This document shows, one piece after another, positions 52,509 through 61,578 of a DNA stretch of 64,000 bases (positions within the stretch are counted from its first letter, which is position 1; each line of letters opens with the position of its first letter). Origin of the DNA: Herbidospora daliensis. GTDB taxonomy: Bacteria; Actinomycetota; Actinomycetes; Streptosporangiales; Streptosporangiaceae. The translations under genes were made by a program, and so were the position numbers. The notes under the pieces were generated by a model. That model was not told the DNA's origin. It saw only the letters and a program-made list of their open reading frames with translations, and ran no database searches. The stretch is taken from positions 69,873 through 133,872 of the forward strand of contig NZ_BBXF01000010.1 of assembly GCF_001570585.1 (NCBI RefSeq), given 5' to 3'.

Positions 52509-55500
52509 TGATCACAGACTGGTATGCGATCAGCTCGCTGAACGTCATCTCGACCGTCAACGGAGGGGAGGACGTCTGGCGTCCCGTGCCCTTCCACGTC
52601 GAAGGATTACATCCCCAGGCGTCGCAAGCACTGACTTCGGGGTTGGAGGCGGCCGCCCGCAGCGGGGGCACCTCCAGCCCGATCGGCGTCGTTCTCGAAG
52701 GGACGGCGGGCAGCGGCAAGACGCACCTCATGAGCTGGCTGCGTGAGCAGGTCATCCGGCGCGACGGCTACTTCTTCCTGATGAGTGTGCTCGACGCGCG
52801 CAACTTCTGGGAGAGCGCCCTGGTGTCCATCCAGGACGGTCTGGGCCGGATCGGGGCCGATGAGGAGAGCCAGCTCAAGCGCTTCCTCCGCAATCTGACC
52901 GAGCCGATGGCGCTGCCCCGCCGGACCCAGCAGGCGGTCATTGGCAACCAGCCGTTGGAGAAGGCGCACCTCAAGGAGTTCATGCAGGGGCTGTACAAGC
53001 GGGACCCCCGGGTGTTCATGGAGGCACAGGACACGGCCCGCGCGCTGGTGCTGCTGGCCTCCAACGACTACAACCTGGCCAGCCTGGGCGACGGCTACAT
53101 GTACGGCATGGAGGACTTCGACGGCGGTCGGCGGGAATGGGAATTCCGGCCGATCACCCGGACTCCGCAGGAACTGGTCCGGGACATCTCGCGGCTGCTC
53201 GCGATGACCGGGCCCAGTGTGATGGCCTTCGACCAGCTCGACCCGCTCATCAGCTCGATGACGCTGTTCGGGAGTGGCGAGGTCGACCCGAAGACCCGGG
53301 CCACCGCCCTGCAGATCGCCCACGGGCTGACCTCACTGCGTGAGGTGACCAGCAGGACCCTGTCGGTCGTCTCCTGTCTGCCGGACACGTGGATTCTGCT
53401 CAAGCAGCTGGCGGTGTCCAGCTTCAAGGACCGGTTCGAGGAGACCACGGTCCTCAAGCGGGTGCCCTCTCCCGAAGTGGGCCGGGAACTGGTGATCAGG
53501 CGGCTGGCGGAGCACTTCAAGAGCATCGGCTTCGAGCCGCCCTACCCCACGTGGCCGGTCCGGCCGGAGGCCTTTGCCGAGGCGCAGGCCTATACGCCGC
53601 GAAAGATCCTCCGGGCCCTCACCGACCACATCGGGGCCTGTGTCGCCCGAGGCGAGGTCAGGGAACTGTTCCGCTTCAACGGGGTGGAGACGCACCAGAT
53701 CGAACCGGTCACCGCGATTCAGGCGACCCTGAGCGAGGTCCACGGCATCGAGACCAAGTTCGCGCTGCTCGAAGACGCCGCCCACGTCACCGGTGCGCTG
53801 GACGCGACGCAGGAGGACGCCGTCCTGCCGAGCCTGCTCGCCGCCGGGTTGCAGGCCTGGGCGATCGAGAAGGGCGACGACACGACGACCTACAAGGTCG
53901 ACCCGACCTTCGGCCAGAAGACCTCCCTGCACGCGCGCCTCCGTCAGGTCCTCGACGAGGCCAGGGAGGACGAGATCCACTGGGCGATCCGCGGCATCAG
54001 CGCCAAGCACCCCAACGCGGCGCTGACCCGGCTCAAGAGGGCGGCCATCGCGGCGGGACTCGAAGCCGAGACGCCCAAGCGCCGGCTCGTCGTCCTCAGG
54101 AACGTTCCGTGGGCGGCCGGGCCCAAGACCCAGCAGGCCCTGGCCGACTTCCGGGCCCGTGGCGGCCGGATCGTCACGGTCGACGAGGACGACCTGAAGA
54201 CCCTCTGCGCCCTGCGCGACCTGATGGCGCAGAACCCGCCGAGCCTCAACAAGTGGCTGGTCCTCAAGCGGCCGGCCAGCGCGGTCAAGCTGCTCAGGGA
54301 GATTCTCGAAGACTGGTCGGACCAGCCCGTCGAGGCGGCGCCGGCCGCTCCGCAGGTGCAGCACGTCCCAAAAGCACCTGAGGGCGACATCCTGGAGGAG
54401 CCGCCCGCGCTGCCGACCCGTGAGGCGGGCACGTCGGGGCACGCGCCGGTGACCCTGACGGATCCCGTGGTCCTGCCCGTCAAGGCGCCCACGCTGGTCG
54501 TCGGGCGCTCCTACGAGCGCGGGCTGCCGGTCTCGGTCGAACTCGAGGCGCTGCGCAAGCACACCGCGATCTTCGCCGGGTCGGGCTCGGGCAAGACCGT
54601 GGTGATCAGACGGATCGTCGAGGAGTGCGCGCTCCAGGGGGTCTCCTCGATCGTGCTCGACACCAACAACGACCTGGCCCGGCTCGGCGACCCCTGGCCC
54701 GAGGAGCCGTCGGCCTGGGGGCCCGGCGACGCGGCCCGCGCGGCGCGCTACATCGCCGACACCGACGTCGTCGTGTGGACGCCGCGCCGGGAGAAGGGCC
54801 GGCCGCTGGCGTTCCAGCCGCTGCCCGACTTCGCCGGGGTCAGGAACGACGTCGACGAGTTCAACGAGGCCGTCGACGCCGCCGTCGCCGCGCTGGTGCC
54901 GAGGGCCAAGGCCGAGGGGAACACCAGCAAGGCCGCGGTTTCGCGGGCGGTGCTCAAGGAGGCCGTCGTCCACTTCGGGAAACACCGGAGCGGCGGCCTC
55001 AACGGGCTCATCGGCCTGCTCGCCGACTTCCCCGAGGACATCAGCCAGATCAGCGGCGCGGTCAAGATCGCCGACGGGCTCGCGCAGGTGCTCCGGGCCG
55101 CGATGGTCAACGACCCGCTGTTCGGCGGCGAGGGGCAGCCGGTCGACCCGGGCCTGCTGCTCACCCCGGCGGCGGGCAAGCGGGCGCGGGTCTCGGTCAT
55201 CTCGTTCGTGGGGTTGCAGAGCGACTCCGAACGGCAGTCGTTCGTGAACCAGCTGCAGATGGCCCTGTTCGCGTGGATCAAGAGGAACCCGGCGGGAGAC
55301 CGGCCGCTCGGCGGGCTGTTCGTCATGGACGAGGCGCAGAACTTCGCCCCGTCCGGCGCGACGACCGTGTGCACGCAGAGCACGCTGGCGCTCGCCTCCC
55401 AGGCCCGGAAATACGGGCTCGGGCTGGTGTTCGCCACCCAGGCGCCGAAGGGGCTGCACAACCGCATCCCCGGCAACGCGGCCACCCAGTTCTACGGGCT

Positions 55501-55711
55501 GCTCAACGCGCAGGTGCAGATCGAGGCGGCCAAGGAGATGGCGCGGGTCAAAGGCGGCAGCGCCGACGACATCGGGTCGTTGCGCAGCGGTCAGTTCTAC
55601 GTCGCGCCCGAAGGGGCCGGCTTCGCGAAGGTGCGCACGCCGCTCTGTCTCAGCCACCACCCCCGTGCCCCGCTGACCACCGAGGAGGTCATCGACCGGG
55701 CGAGCCGGTGA
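52508..55711 (+). CDS. Double P-loop ATPase: AAA module fused to HerA/FtsK-like module
   Basis: 1067 residues. First ATPase: Walker A EGTAGSGKTHL (about 64-74), Walker B-like SVMAFDQLDPLIS, then arginine-rich helices (LVIRRLAEHFKSIGF) as in STAND/AAA+ proteins. A middle region (about 440-610, with WAIRGISAKHPNAALTRLKR and a LVVLRNVPWA strand) and a Pro-rich linker lead to a HerA-type translocase module: FAGSGSGKTVVIRRIVEE (about 690), LFVMDEAQNFAPSG (about 938), then VFATQAPKGLHNRIPGN. HerA ATPases pump DNA for partner nucleases. The stop overlaps the convergent DUF2264 gene by 23 bp. Confidence 0.85.
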   Translation: MITDWYAISSLNVISTVNGGEDVWRPVPFHVEGLHPQASQALTSGLEAAARSGGTSSPIGVVLEGTAGSGKTHLMSWLREQVIRRDGYFFLMSVLDARNFWESALVSIQDGLGRIGADEESQLKRFLRNLTEPMALPRRTQQAVIGNQPLEKAHLKEFMQGLYKRDPRVFMEAQDTARALVLLASNDYNLASLGDGYMYGMEDFDGGRREWEFRPITRTPQELVRDISRLLAMTGPSVMAFDQLDPLISSMTLFGSGEVDPKTRATALQIAHGLTSLREVTSRTLSVVSCLPDTWILLKQLAVSSFKDRFEETTVLKRVPSPEVGRELVIRRLAEHFKSIGFEPPYPTWPVRPEAFAEAQAYTPRKILRALTDHIGACVARGEVRELFRFNGVETHQIEPVTAIQATLSEVHGIETKFALLEDAAHVTGALDATQEDAVLPSLLAAGLQAWAIEKGDDTTTYKVDPTFGQKTSLHARLRQVLDEAREDEIHWAIRGISAKHPNAALTRLKRAAIAAGLEAETPKRRLVVLRNVPWAAGPKTQQALADFRARGGRIVTVDEDDLKTLCALRDLMAQNPPSLNKWLVLKRPASAVKLLREILEDWSDQPVEAAPAAPQVQHVPKAPEGDILEEPPALPTREAGTSGHAPVTLTDPVVLPVKAPTLVVGRSYERGLPVSVELEALRKHTAIFAGSGSGKTVVIRRIVEECALQGVSSIVLDTNNDLARLGDPWPEEPSAWGPGDAARAARYIADTDVVVWTPRREKGRPLAFQPLPDFAGVRNDVDEFNEAVDAAVAALVPRAKAEGNTSKAAVSRAVLKEAVVHFGKHRSGGLNGLIGLLADFPEDISQISGAVKIADGLAQVLRAAMVNDPLFGGEGQPVDPGLLLTPAAGKRARVSVISFVGLQSDSERQSFVNQLQMALFAWIKRNPAGDRPLGGLFVMDEAQNFAPSGATTVCTQSTLALASQARKYGLGLVFATQAPKGLHNRIPGNAATQFYGLLNAQVQIEAAKEMARVKGGSADDIGSLRSGQFYVAPEGAGFAKVRTPLCLSHHPRAPLTTEEVIDRASR

Positions 55712-57368
55712 CGCGGCTGACCAGCCAGAACTCACCCGCTTCGTGTTCGCCCCGCAGGGTGGGGAGGATCGTGCGCGGCACCAGGACGTTGGTTCCCGGG
55801 TGCGGCTGCACGACCTCCCCGCCCCGCCGGACCCCCGTCGGCCAGCCGGCGTCGGTCACGTCTTCGATCCGCGACAGGCCCTGTGCGGAGGACGCCCACG
55901 CGTAGCCGTCGCCGGTGTCGCGGCCGGTCTCGGTGTCGCGGCTCACCGCGAAGGCCGCCTCCGCGGTGAACAGGGAGCGGCCGGACACGATGCGGTGGAC
56001 GCGCAGGTGGTCGGGGGCGCGGGGGATCAGCCACGTCTCGATCTCGACGTCGTCCCATGGGGACCAGCGCAGGTGGAGGTCGCCGAGGGATTCGGGGACC
56101 TCGCAGCAGCGCCAGTGGCGGCCGTCGTCGCTCAGCGCCAGGGTGTTGTCGTACGCGCCTTGGTCGAGGCCGTGGTTTCCGGCCGGGACGCTGAAGCCGA
56201 AGACGGTCGAGTAGGCGAACTTGGCGTACTTGGCTGCGCCGCCGCGGGCCCACATGTTGTGCTGCGCGGTGCTCAGCACGACCACGTGGCGGCCCTCGTC
56301 CGAGCGGATCACGGCGGTGCCGGCTTCGGGCTGGTGGACGACGCCGTCGGGCAGCGCCGCGGGGGTCTCCGGGGTCGTCCAGAAGGGGTGGGTTTCTGGC
56401 AGCGCCAGCGGGAGGAACGCCTTCATGGCCCAGTAGGGCGAGCCGGGGGCGTTGTACTGTTCGGCGAGCAGCGGTTGCGGGTAGGCGTAGCCGATGGTCA
56501 GGACCCCGTCGCGGTCGGCCACGGCGCGGTCCTGCCACCAGCGCAGGTGGCGCAGCAGGTAGCCCTTCGTTTCGCCCCACGGCAGCGCGTCGACTCCGGC
56601 GAAGGCCAGGGCGCCCCAGAAGGCGGCCTGGGCGTACCGGTAGGTCATCGACCGGCCGAAGGGGACGGCCGCGCCGTCGGCGGCGAACCAGTGGCGGAAG
56701 TCGAGGGCGAACTCGCCCGCGCGGCTGCGGAAACGCTCGGCTCGGGCGTCGTCGCTCAGACCGGCGTAGATCAGGCCGTAGTAGTGCATCGCGAACGGCA
56801 CGTAGTAGTCGCGCTGGGCGGTCGGGCCGTCGGAGTACCAGCCCCGGCCCAGGGCGAACGACTCCAGCCGGTCGAGCCGGGCCCGCAACGGCTGTTCGTC
56901 CACCGGTACGCCGACACGCCGCAGGCCGAGGGCGACCAGGACCGGGAAGAACTGCCAGTTGTTGTCGACGCCCGGCCGGGCGAGGGCCTGCGAAAGCCAC
57001 GTCACCACCCGATCGCGCTCGATTCCGCTCAGACCGTCCCACAGCTGGTCGGGGGCGAGCGCCAGGGCGAAGCCGAGTGCCGCCGTCTCGACCAGACGCT
57101 GGTCGACGTCGGCGATGTCGCCCCAGTACTCCGGGTGCGCCGGGTCGGTGCCGGTCGCCAGGCCCTCGCGCCACAGGTCCATGCCTTCACCCAGCGGGGC
57201 CAGGCCCCACAGGGGACGGGCGAAGGCCTCCAGTTCGGCGGCGGCGTCGTCGTAGTGGGCGGCATTGACGCCGAGTCGCAGGCGGGCGCGGCCGGGGCTG
57301 AACAGGGGGTGCAGCGGGGTGACGAGATCCCGGACGAGCTGGGCCATCGACGCACGATCCGCTGCCAT
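55689..57368 (-). CDS. DUF2264 domain protein (putative carbohydrate-active)
   Basis: 559 residues, cytoplasmic. Alpha/alpha-barrel-like N-terminal region: LVTPLHPLFSPGRARLRLG, GVDNNWQFFPVLVALGLRR, GWYSDGPTAQRDYYVPFAMHYYGLIYA are the DUF2264 hallmarks. The family is often encoded beside pectin- or rhamnogalacturonan-type degradation genes and resembles unsaturated glucuronyl hydrolases in fold, but activity is unproven. ACAGGAG precedes the ATG. Divergent from the ALDH gene across an AT-rich operator region. Confidence 0.88.
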   Translation of the reverse strand: MAADRASMAQLVRDLVTPLHPLFSPGRARLRLGVNAAHYDDAAAELEAFARPLWGLAPLGEGMDLWREGLATGTDPAHPEYWGDIADVDQRLVETAALGFALALAPDQLWDGLSGIERDRVVTWLSQALARPGVDNNWQFFPVLVALGLRRVGVPVDEQPLRARLDRLESFALGRGWYSDGPTAQRDYYVPFAMHYYGLIYAGLSDDARAERFRSRAGEFALDFRHWFAADGAAVPFGRSMTYRYAQAAFWGALAFAGVDALPWGETKGYLLRHLRWWQDRAVADRDGVLTIGYAYPQPLLAEQYNAPGSPYWAMKAFLPLALPETHPFWTTPETPAALPDGVVHQPEAGTAVIRSDEGRHVVVLSTAQHNMWARGGAAKYAKFAYSTVFGFSVPAGNHGLDQGAYDNTLALSDDGRHWRCCEVPESLGDLHLRWSPWDDVEIETWLIPRAPDHLRVHRIVSGRSLFTAEAAFAVSRDTETGRDTGDGYAWASSAQGLSRIEDVTDAGWPTGVRRGGEVVQPHPGTNVLVPRTILPTLRGEHEAGEFWLVSRVTGSPGR

Positions 57369-57381
57369 CTCGCTCCTGTCA

Positions 57382-57423
57382 ATACTTATTTTTATATATA
57401 CACTTAAGTATAGAATATAGCCT
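57382..57423. promoter_or_regulatory. AT-rich divergent promoter/operator of the catabolic locus
   Basis: A nearly pure A/T stretch inside GC-rich DNA. ATACTTA (57382-57388) and TAAGTAT (57405-57411) are inverted arms and ACTTAAGT (57402-57409) is a perfect palindrome. TAGAAT (57411-57416) ends seven bases before the ALDH ATG. Probable operator of a catabolic repressor, perhaps the ROK protein. Confidence 0.55.
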
Positions 57424-58809
57424 ATGCACTACATCGATGGGGCTTTCGTCCCGGCCGTGAACACCGCTCCCGTACGGGAGAAGGCCACCGGGGCCGAGAT
57501 CGGGAGGTACGCCCTCGGCACCGCCGCCGACGTCGACCGGGCCGTCGAGGCCGCCCGCCGCGCCCAGCCGGGATGGGCCGCCCTCGGGGCGCCCGAACGG
57601 GCCGCCTACCTGACGGCGTTCGCCGACCACCTGCGGTCGCGCTACGACGAGCTCGTCGAGTTGTCGATGCGGGAGACCGGGGGAGTCCGGGCCAAGGCCG
57701 TCGACGAGGTGTCGGCCGGGCTGAAGCAGCTGGCCATCTCGGCCGTGGAGGCGTGCGGGACGGCGGGGGACGTCCTGCAGCCGTACAAGGCGGGGAAACT
57801 GTCGCTGTCGCGGGCGGTGCCGCTCGGGGTGCTCGGGATCATCACGCCCTGGAACTATCCGGTCAACCTGGCCATGCGGGCGGTCGCGCCGGGGCTGGCG
57901 TTCGGGAACACGATCGTGCTCAAGCCGGCCGAGCTTACGCCGATCATCGGCGGGCAGGTGCTGGCCGAGGCGGCCGACGCGGCCGGGTTGCCGCCCGGCG
58001 TGTTCAACGTCGTCGAGGGCGACGGGCCCGAGGCGGGGCACGCGCTGGCCGAGCACCGGGGCCTCGACCTGCTCGACTTCACCGGGTCACGGGAGGTCGG
58101 CACCGCCATCGCGCTGTCGGCCGCGCGGGACCTGCGGCCGGTGCGGCTGGAGCTCGGCGGCAGCAACGCGTTCGTGGTGCTCGACGACGCCGACGTCGAA
58201 CTCGCCGCCTCGTGCGCGCTCATCGCGTCGCTGGAGTTCCAGGGGCAGACGTGCATCAGCGCGAGCCGCCACATCGTGCTCGAATCGGCCGCCGACGCCT
58301 ACGTCGCCGCGCTCACCCGCAAGGTCGAGGCGCTGACCGTCGGGAACCCCTTCGACGGGGTCGACCTCGGGCCGCTCATCAGCGAGACGCAGCGCGACCG
58401 CGTCCACGAGCGCATCGTGTTGCCGTCGGTCGCGAAGGGCGCCGTCGTCGCCGCCGGCGGCACCTACGACGGGCTGTTCTACCGGCCGACCGTGCTCACC
58501 GGGGTCACCCCCGACATGCCGGCGTTCGCCGAGGAGATCTTCGGGCCGGTGCTGCCGGTCACCGTCGCGGCGAGCGAGGAGGAGGCGATCGGGCTGGTCA
58601 ACGGCTATCCGATGCTGATGAACTCCGTCTTCAGCCGCGACCTGATGCGCGGCCTGGCCGTCGCCGAGCGGCTGCAGGCCGGGGAGGTGCACGTCAACGA
58701 CGCGCACGCCCGGCACGGCGCCGAGAACCAGCTGCCCGGCTTCACCCGCCGCCAGTGGATCGGGGTGCAGCGCGGGCCGCTCGACCTGCCCGGATGGACC
58801 CGGGGATGA
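57424..58809 (+). CDS. Aldehyde dehydrogenase family protein
   Basis: 461-residue NAD(P)+-dependent dehydrogenase oxidising an aldehyde to the acid. The cofactor site GVLGIITPWNYPVNLAMRA, FTGSREVGTAIA, the catalytic Glu in LELGGSNAFVVL and nucleophile Cys in FQGQTCISASR, plus EEIFGPVLPV, are all present. It is coupled (ATGA) to the D-2-hydroxyacid dehydrogenase. Substrate probably a sugar-derived or aromatic aldehyde; not determinable. Confidence 0.92.
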   Translation: MHYIDGAFVPAVNTAPVREKATGAEIGRYALGTAADVDRAVEAARRAQPGWAALGAPERAAYLTAFADHLRSRYDELVELSMRETGGVRAKAVDEVSAGLKQLAISAVEACGTAGDVLQPYKAGKLSLSRAVPLGVLGIITPWNYPVNLAMRAVAPGLAFGNTIVLKPAELTPIIGGQVLAEAADAAGLPPGVFNVVEGDGPEAGHALAEHRGLDLLDFTGSREVGTAIALSAARDLRPVRLELGGSNAFVVLDDADVELAASCALIASLEFQGQTCISASRHIVLESAADAYVAALTRKVEALTVGNPFDGVDLGPLISETQRDRVHERIVLPSVAKGAVVAAGGTYDGLFYRPTVLTGVTPDMPAFAEEIFGPVLPVTVAASEEEAIGLVNGYPMLMNSVFSRDLMRGLAVAERLQAGEVHVNDAHARHGAENQLPGFTRRQWIGVQRGPLDLPGWTRG

Positions 58810-59744
58810 TTGTCGATCACGCGATGTACCCGGAGCTCACGGTCCGGCTGTTCGGCACGCCCGCCGCGCCGCTGACCGAGTTCCGCAGCCCGGCGGCCCG
58901 CGACCGGCTGGCCGCCGTGGAGATCCTGGTGACCGGCTGGGGGTGCCCCGTCCTCGACGGCGGGGCGCTCGACGCCGCGCCCAACCTCAGGGCCGTCGTG
59001 CACGCCGCCGGGAGCATCAAGGGGCACGTCACGCCCGAGGTGTTCGCGCGCGGCATCGTGGTCAGCTCGGCCGCCGACGCCAACGCGATCCCGGTCGCCG
59101 AGTTCACGCTCGCGATGATCCTGCTGGCCAACAAGGCCGTGCCGAGACTGGCTCGCGACTACCGCGCGGCGCGGAGCGACCTGGGCCTGCTCACCCGGGA
59201 CGACGACCTCGGCAACTACCGCAAGACCGTCGGCATCGTGGGGGCATCCCGCGTCGGCCGGCGCGTGATCGAACTGCTCAAGCCCTTCGACCTGGACGTC
59301 CTGGTCGCCGACCCCTACGCCGGCGACCTGGTCACCCACGACCTCGACGAGGTGATCGGCCGCAGCGACGTGGTGTCGATCCACGCGCCGGCCACGCCGG
59401 AGACGTACCGGCTCATCGGCGCGGAGCGCCTGAAGGCTCTCAAAACGGGGGCGACCCTCATCAACACCGCGCGGGGTTCCCTCGTCGACGAGGAGGCGCT
59501 CATCGCGGAGCTGCGCACGAACCGGATCTCCGCGATCCTCGACGTCACCGACCCCGAGCCCCCCGAGCCCGGCTCGCCGTTGTGGGACCTGCCCAACGTG
59601 GTGCTGACGCCGCACGTCGCGGGGGCGCTGGGGTCGGAGGTCGGGCGGCTCGGGCAGGCCGCCCTCGACGAGGTGGAACGGCTGACGCGCGGTGTCCCCC
59701 TGAGATTCCAGGTGGACCCGCGCGCCCTGTCCCGCCAGGCCTAA
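58806..59744 (+). CDS. D-2-hydroxyacid dehydrogenase
   Basis: 312-residue NAD-dependent dehydrogenase. Dinucleotide fold VGIVGASRVGRRVIELL, catalytic Arg in LINTARGSLVDEEAL, Glu in DVTDPEPPEP, and the His of VLTPHVAGALGSE are visible. Four-base overlap with the aldehyde dehydrogenase gene and interlocking stops with the convergent permease. Oxidises or reduces a 2-hydroxy/2-oxo acid, fitting a sugar-acid breakdown pathway. Confidence 0.92.
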   Translation: MIVDHAMYPELTVRLFGTPAAPLTEFRSPAARDRLAAVEILVTGWGCPVLDGGALDAAPNLRAVVHAAGSIKGHVTPEVFARGIVVSSAADANAIPVAEFTLAMILLANKAVPRLARDYRAARSDLGLLTRDDDLGNYRKTVGIVGASRVGRRVIELLKPFDLDVLVADPYAGDLVTHDLDEVIGRSDVVSIHAPATPETYRLIGAERLKALKTGATLINTARGSLVDEEALIAELRTNRISAILDVTDPEPPEPGSPLWDLPNVVLTPHVAGALGSEVGRLGQAALDEVERLTRGVPLRFQVDPRALSRQA

Positions 59745-60586
59745 CTCTTCAGGCCCGAGAACGCGATGCCCTGCATGATGCGCCGCTGGAAGATCAGCAG
59801 CACGATCATGACCGGGACCACCGCGAGCGCCGCGCCCGCCATGATGTAGTAGGCCCGGCCCGACTCGGTGCTCGCGAGCTGCTGCAACGCCAGCGGCAGC
59901 GTGTAGAAGTCGGGGCTGTTCAGCACGATCAGCGGCCACACCAGGTCGTTCCAGTGGAAGATGAAACTGGTGATCGTCACGACGGCCAGCACCGGCTTCG
60001 ACAGCGGCAGGATCACCCGCCAGAAGATCGCCATCCGGCCCGCGCCGTCGATGCGGGCGGCCTCCTCCAGTTCGACCGGAAGCGTGCGGAAGAACTGCCG
60101 CATGAGGAAGATGTCCAGCACCGAGGCCACGTTGGGCAGGATGATGCCCCACGGCGAGTCGTAGACGCCGAGCACCTGGGTGACGTGCAGACGCGGCACC
60201 AGCAGGGTGATCGTCGGCACCATCATGCCGGCCAGCATCAGGACGAAGATCTTGTCCCGGCCCGGGAACGGGATGCGCGCGAACGCGTAGGCCGCCAGGG
60301 CGTCGATCAGCAGCTTCACCGGGACCAGCACGCAGGTGATCCACACGCTGTTCCAGAAGGCCGTGCCCAGGCCGCTGATGGTGAAGACGTACTCGTAGTT
60401 CCCCAGCGTGGGGTTCCACTCGCCGGTCTTCTTGTCCAGCGGGAGGAGCTGCGGCACCTGGGTGTAGACGTCGGGGCCGTTCTTGAACGACGTCGCCAGC
60501 ATCCACACGAACGGGACGACCGACACCAGCGCCAGCAGGATCAGCGCGATGTAGATGGGCAGGCGGCGCACCGTCTTCTGGTTCAC
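59741..60586 (-). CDS. Carbohydrate ABC transporter permease, MalG type
   Basis: 281 residues, six TM helices, GTG start at 60586 overlapping the MalF-type stop by four bases and preceded by GGAGG. The EAA loop EEAARIDGAGRMAIFWRVIL contacts the ATPase. No ATPase gene lies in this locus, so the transporter probably uses a shared MsiK-type ATPase as in Streptomyces. Belongs with the lipoprotein and ROK regulator. Confidence 0.92.
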   Translation of the reverse strand: MNQKTVRRLPIYIALILLALVSVVPFVWMLATSFKNGPDVYTQVPQLLPLDKKTGEWNPTLGNYEYVFTISGLGTAFWNSVWITCVLVPVKLLIDALAAYAFARIPFPGRDKIFVLMLAGMMVPTITLLVPRLHVTQVLGVYDSPWGIILPNVASVLDIFLMRQFFRTLPVELEEAARIDGAGRMAIFWRVILPLSKPVLAVVTITSFIFHWNDLVWPLIVLNSPDFYTLPLALQQLASTESGRAYYIMAGAALAVVPVMIVLLIFQRRIMQGIAFSGLKS

Positions 60587-61551
60587 GACGCCTCCTGCTT
60601 CATGAACTTGAACTGCACGAACGTGATGATCATGATGAAGACCAGGAGGATGAACGACATCGCGCAGGCGGCGCCCATCGCGTTGTAGCGGAACGCGTAG
60701 AGATAGATGTGCAGCACGTAGGCCAGGCCCGACTGCTCGGGACCGCCGGTGACGCTCCGGTTGCCGCCGCCGCTGAAGATGACGTACACGAGCCCGAAGA
60801 CCTGGAGCGCGGCGATGATGCCGGTCACGACGAGGTAGAAGGTCGTCGGGCGGAGCATCGGCACGATCACCTTGAAGAAGCGCTGCACCGGGCCCGCGCC
60901 GTCGATGACCGCGGCCTCCCTGATCGACTCGGGGATGCTCTTCAGGCCCGCCAGATAGATGATCATCGAGATGCCGCACTGCCACGCGGCGATGAACGCC
61001 AGCGCCGGGATGACCAGCTCGGGGGTGTTCAGCCAGTTCTGCCGGGGGATGCCCACCAGGCCGAGCACGGCGTTGACCAGGCCGTACTGCGGGTCGTAGA
61101 GCCAGCGCCAGATGGCGCCGACCGCCGCCTCCGCCGTCACGACCGGCAGGAACAGCAGCAGCCGGAACAGGTTCGAGCCGCGCCTGATCGCGTTGATCAG
61201 CAGGGCCTGGCCCAGCGCCGCGATCAGCGTCAGCGGCACCGCGACCAGCGTGTACTGCAGGGTGACCTGGATCGACTTCCAGAAGTGCGGGTACTTGACG
61301 TCGTCGAAGAACAGGTCGGTGTAGTTCTGCAGCCCCACCCAGATCGGGGCCGAGTGCAGGTCCCACTCGGTGAAGCTGTAGTACAGGGCCGCCAGGGCCG
61401 GATAGAGCAGGAAGATGATGAAGTACACCAGCGCGGGGGCGATGAGCAGCCACCCGATCAGATGGTCACGCCTGCCGACGCCCGGACGGCGGCGCCGTCC
61501 GGGCCCGGGGGGCGTCTCGGCGGGCCGCTGGGCCACGACCGGAGATGCCAC
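60583..61551 (-). CDS. Carbohydrate ABC transporter permease, MalF type
   Basis: 322 residues, six TM helices after a basic N-terminus (PGPGRRRRPGVGRRDHLIGW). EAA loop REAAVIDGAGPVQRFFKVIV. Follows the binding-protein gene by 27 bp in one operon. Imports an oligosaccharide or sugar acid whose identity is not evident. Confidence 0.92.
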   Translation of the reverse strand: MASPVVAQRPAETPPGPGRRRRPGVGRRDHLIGWLLIAPALVYFIIFLLYPALAALYYSFTEWDLHSAPIWVGLQNYTDLFFDDVKYPHFWKSIQVTLQYTLVAVPLTLIAALGQALLINAIRRGSNLFRLLLFLPVVTAEAAVGAIWRWLYDPQYGLVNAVLGLVGIPRQNWLNTPELVIPALAFIAAWQCGISMIIYLAGLKSIPESIREAAVIDGAGPVQRFFKVIVPMLRPTTFYLVVTGIIAALQVFGLVYVIFSGGGNRSVTGGPEQSGLAYVLHIYLYAFRYNAMGAACAMSFILLVFIMIITFVQFKFMKQEAS

Positions 61552-61578
61552 GGTTGCCTCGCTTCCGTGATGACTGGG

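Noticed and set aside
53333-55735. Minus-strand 800-codon frame opposite the AAA-HerA ATPase
   Set aside because: Arg/Gly/Asp-rich shadow; both Walker motif sets are on the plus strand.
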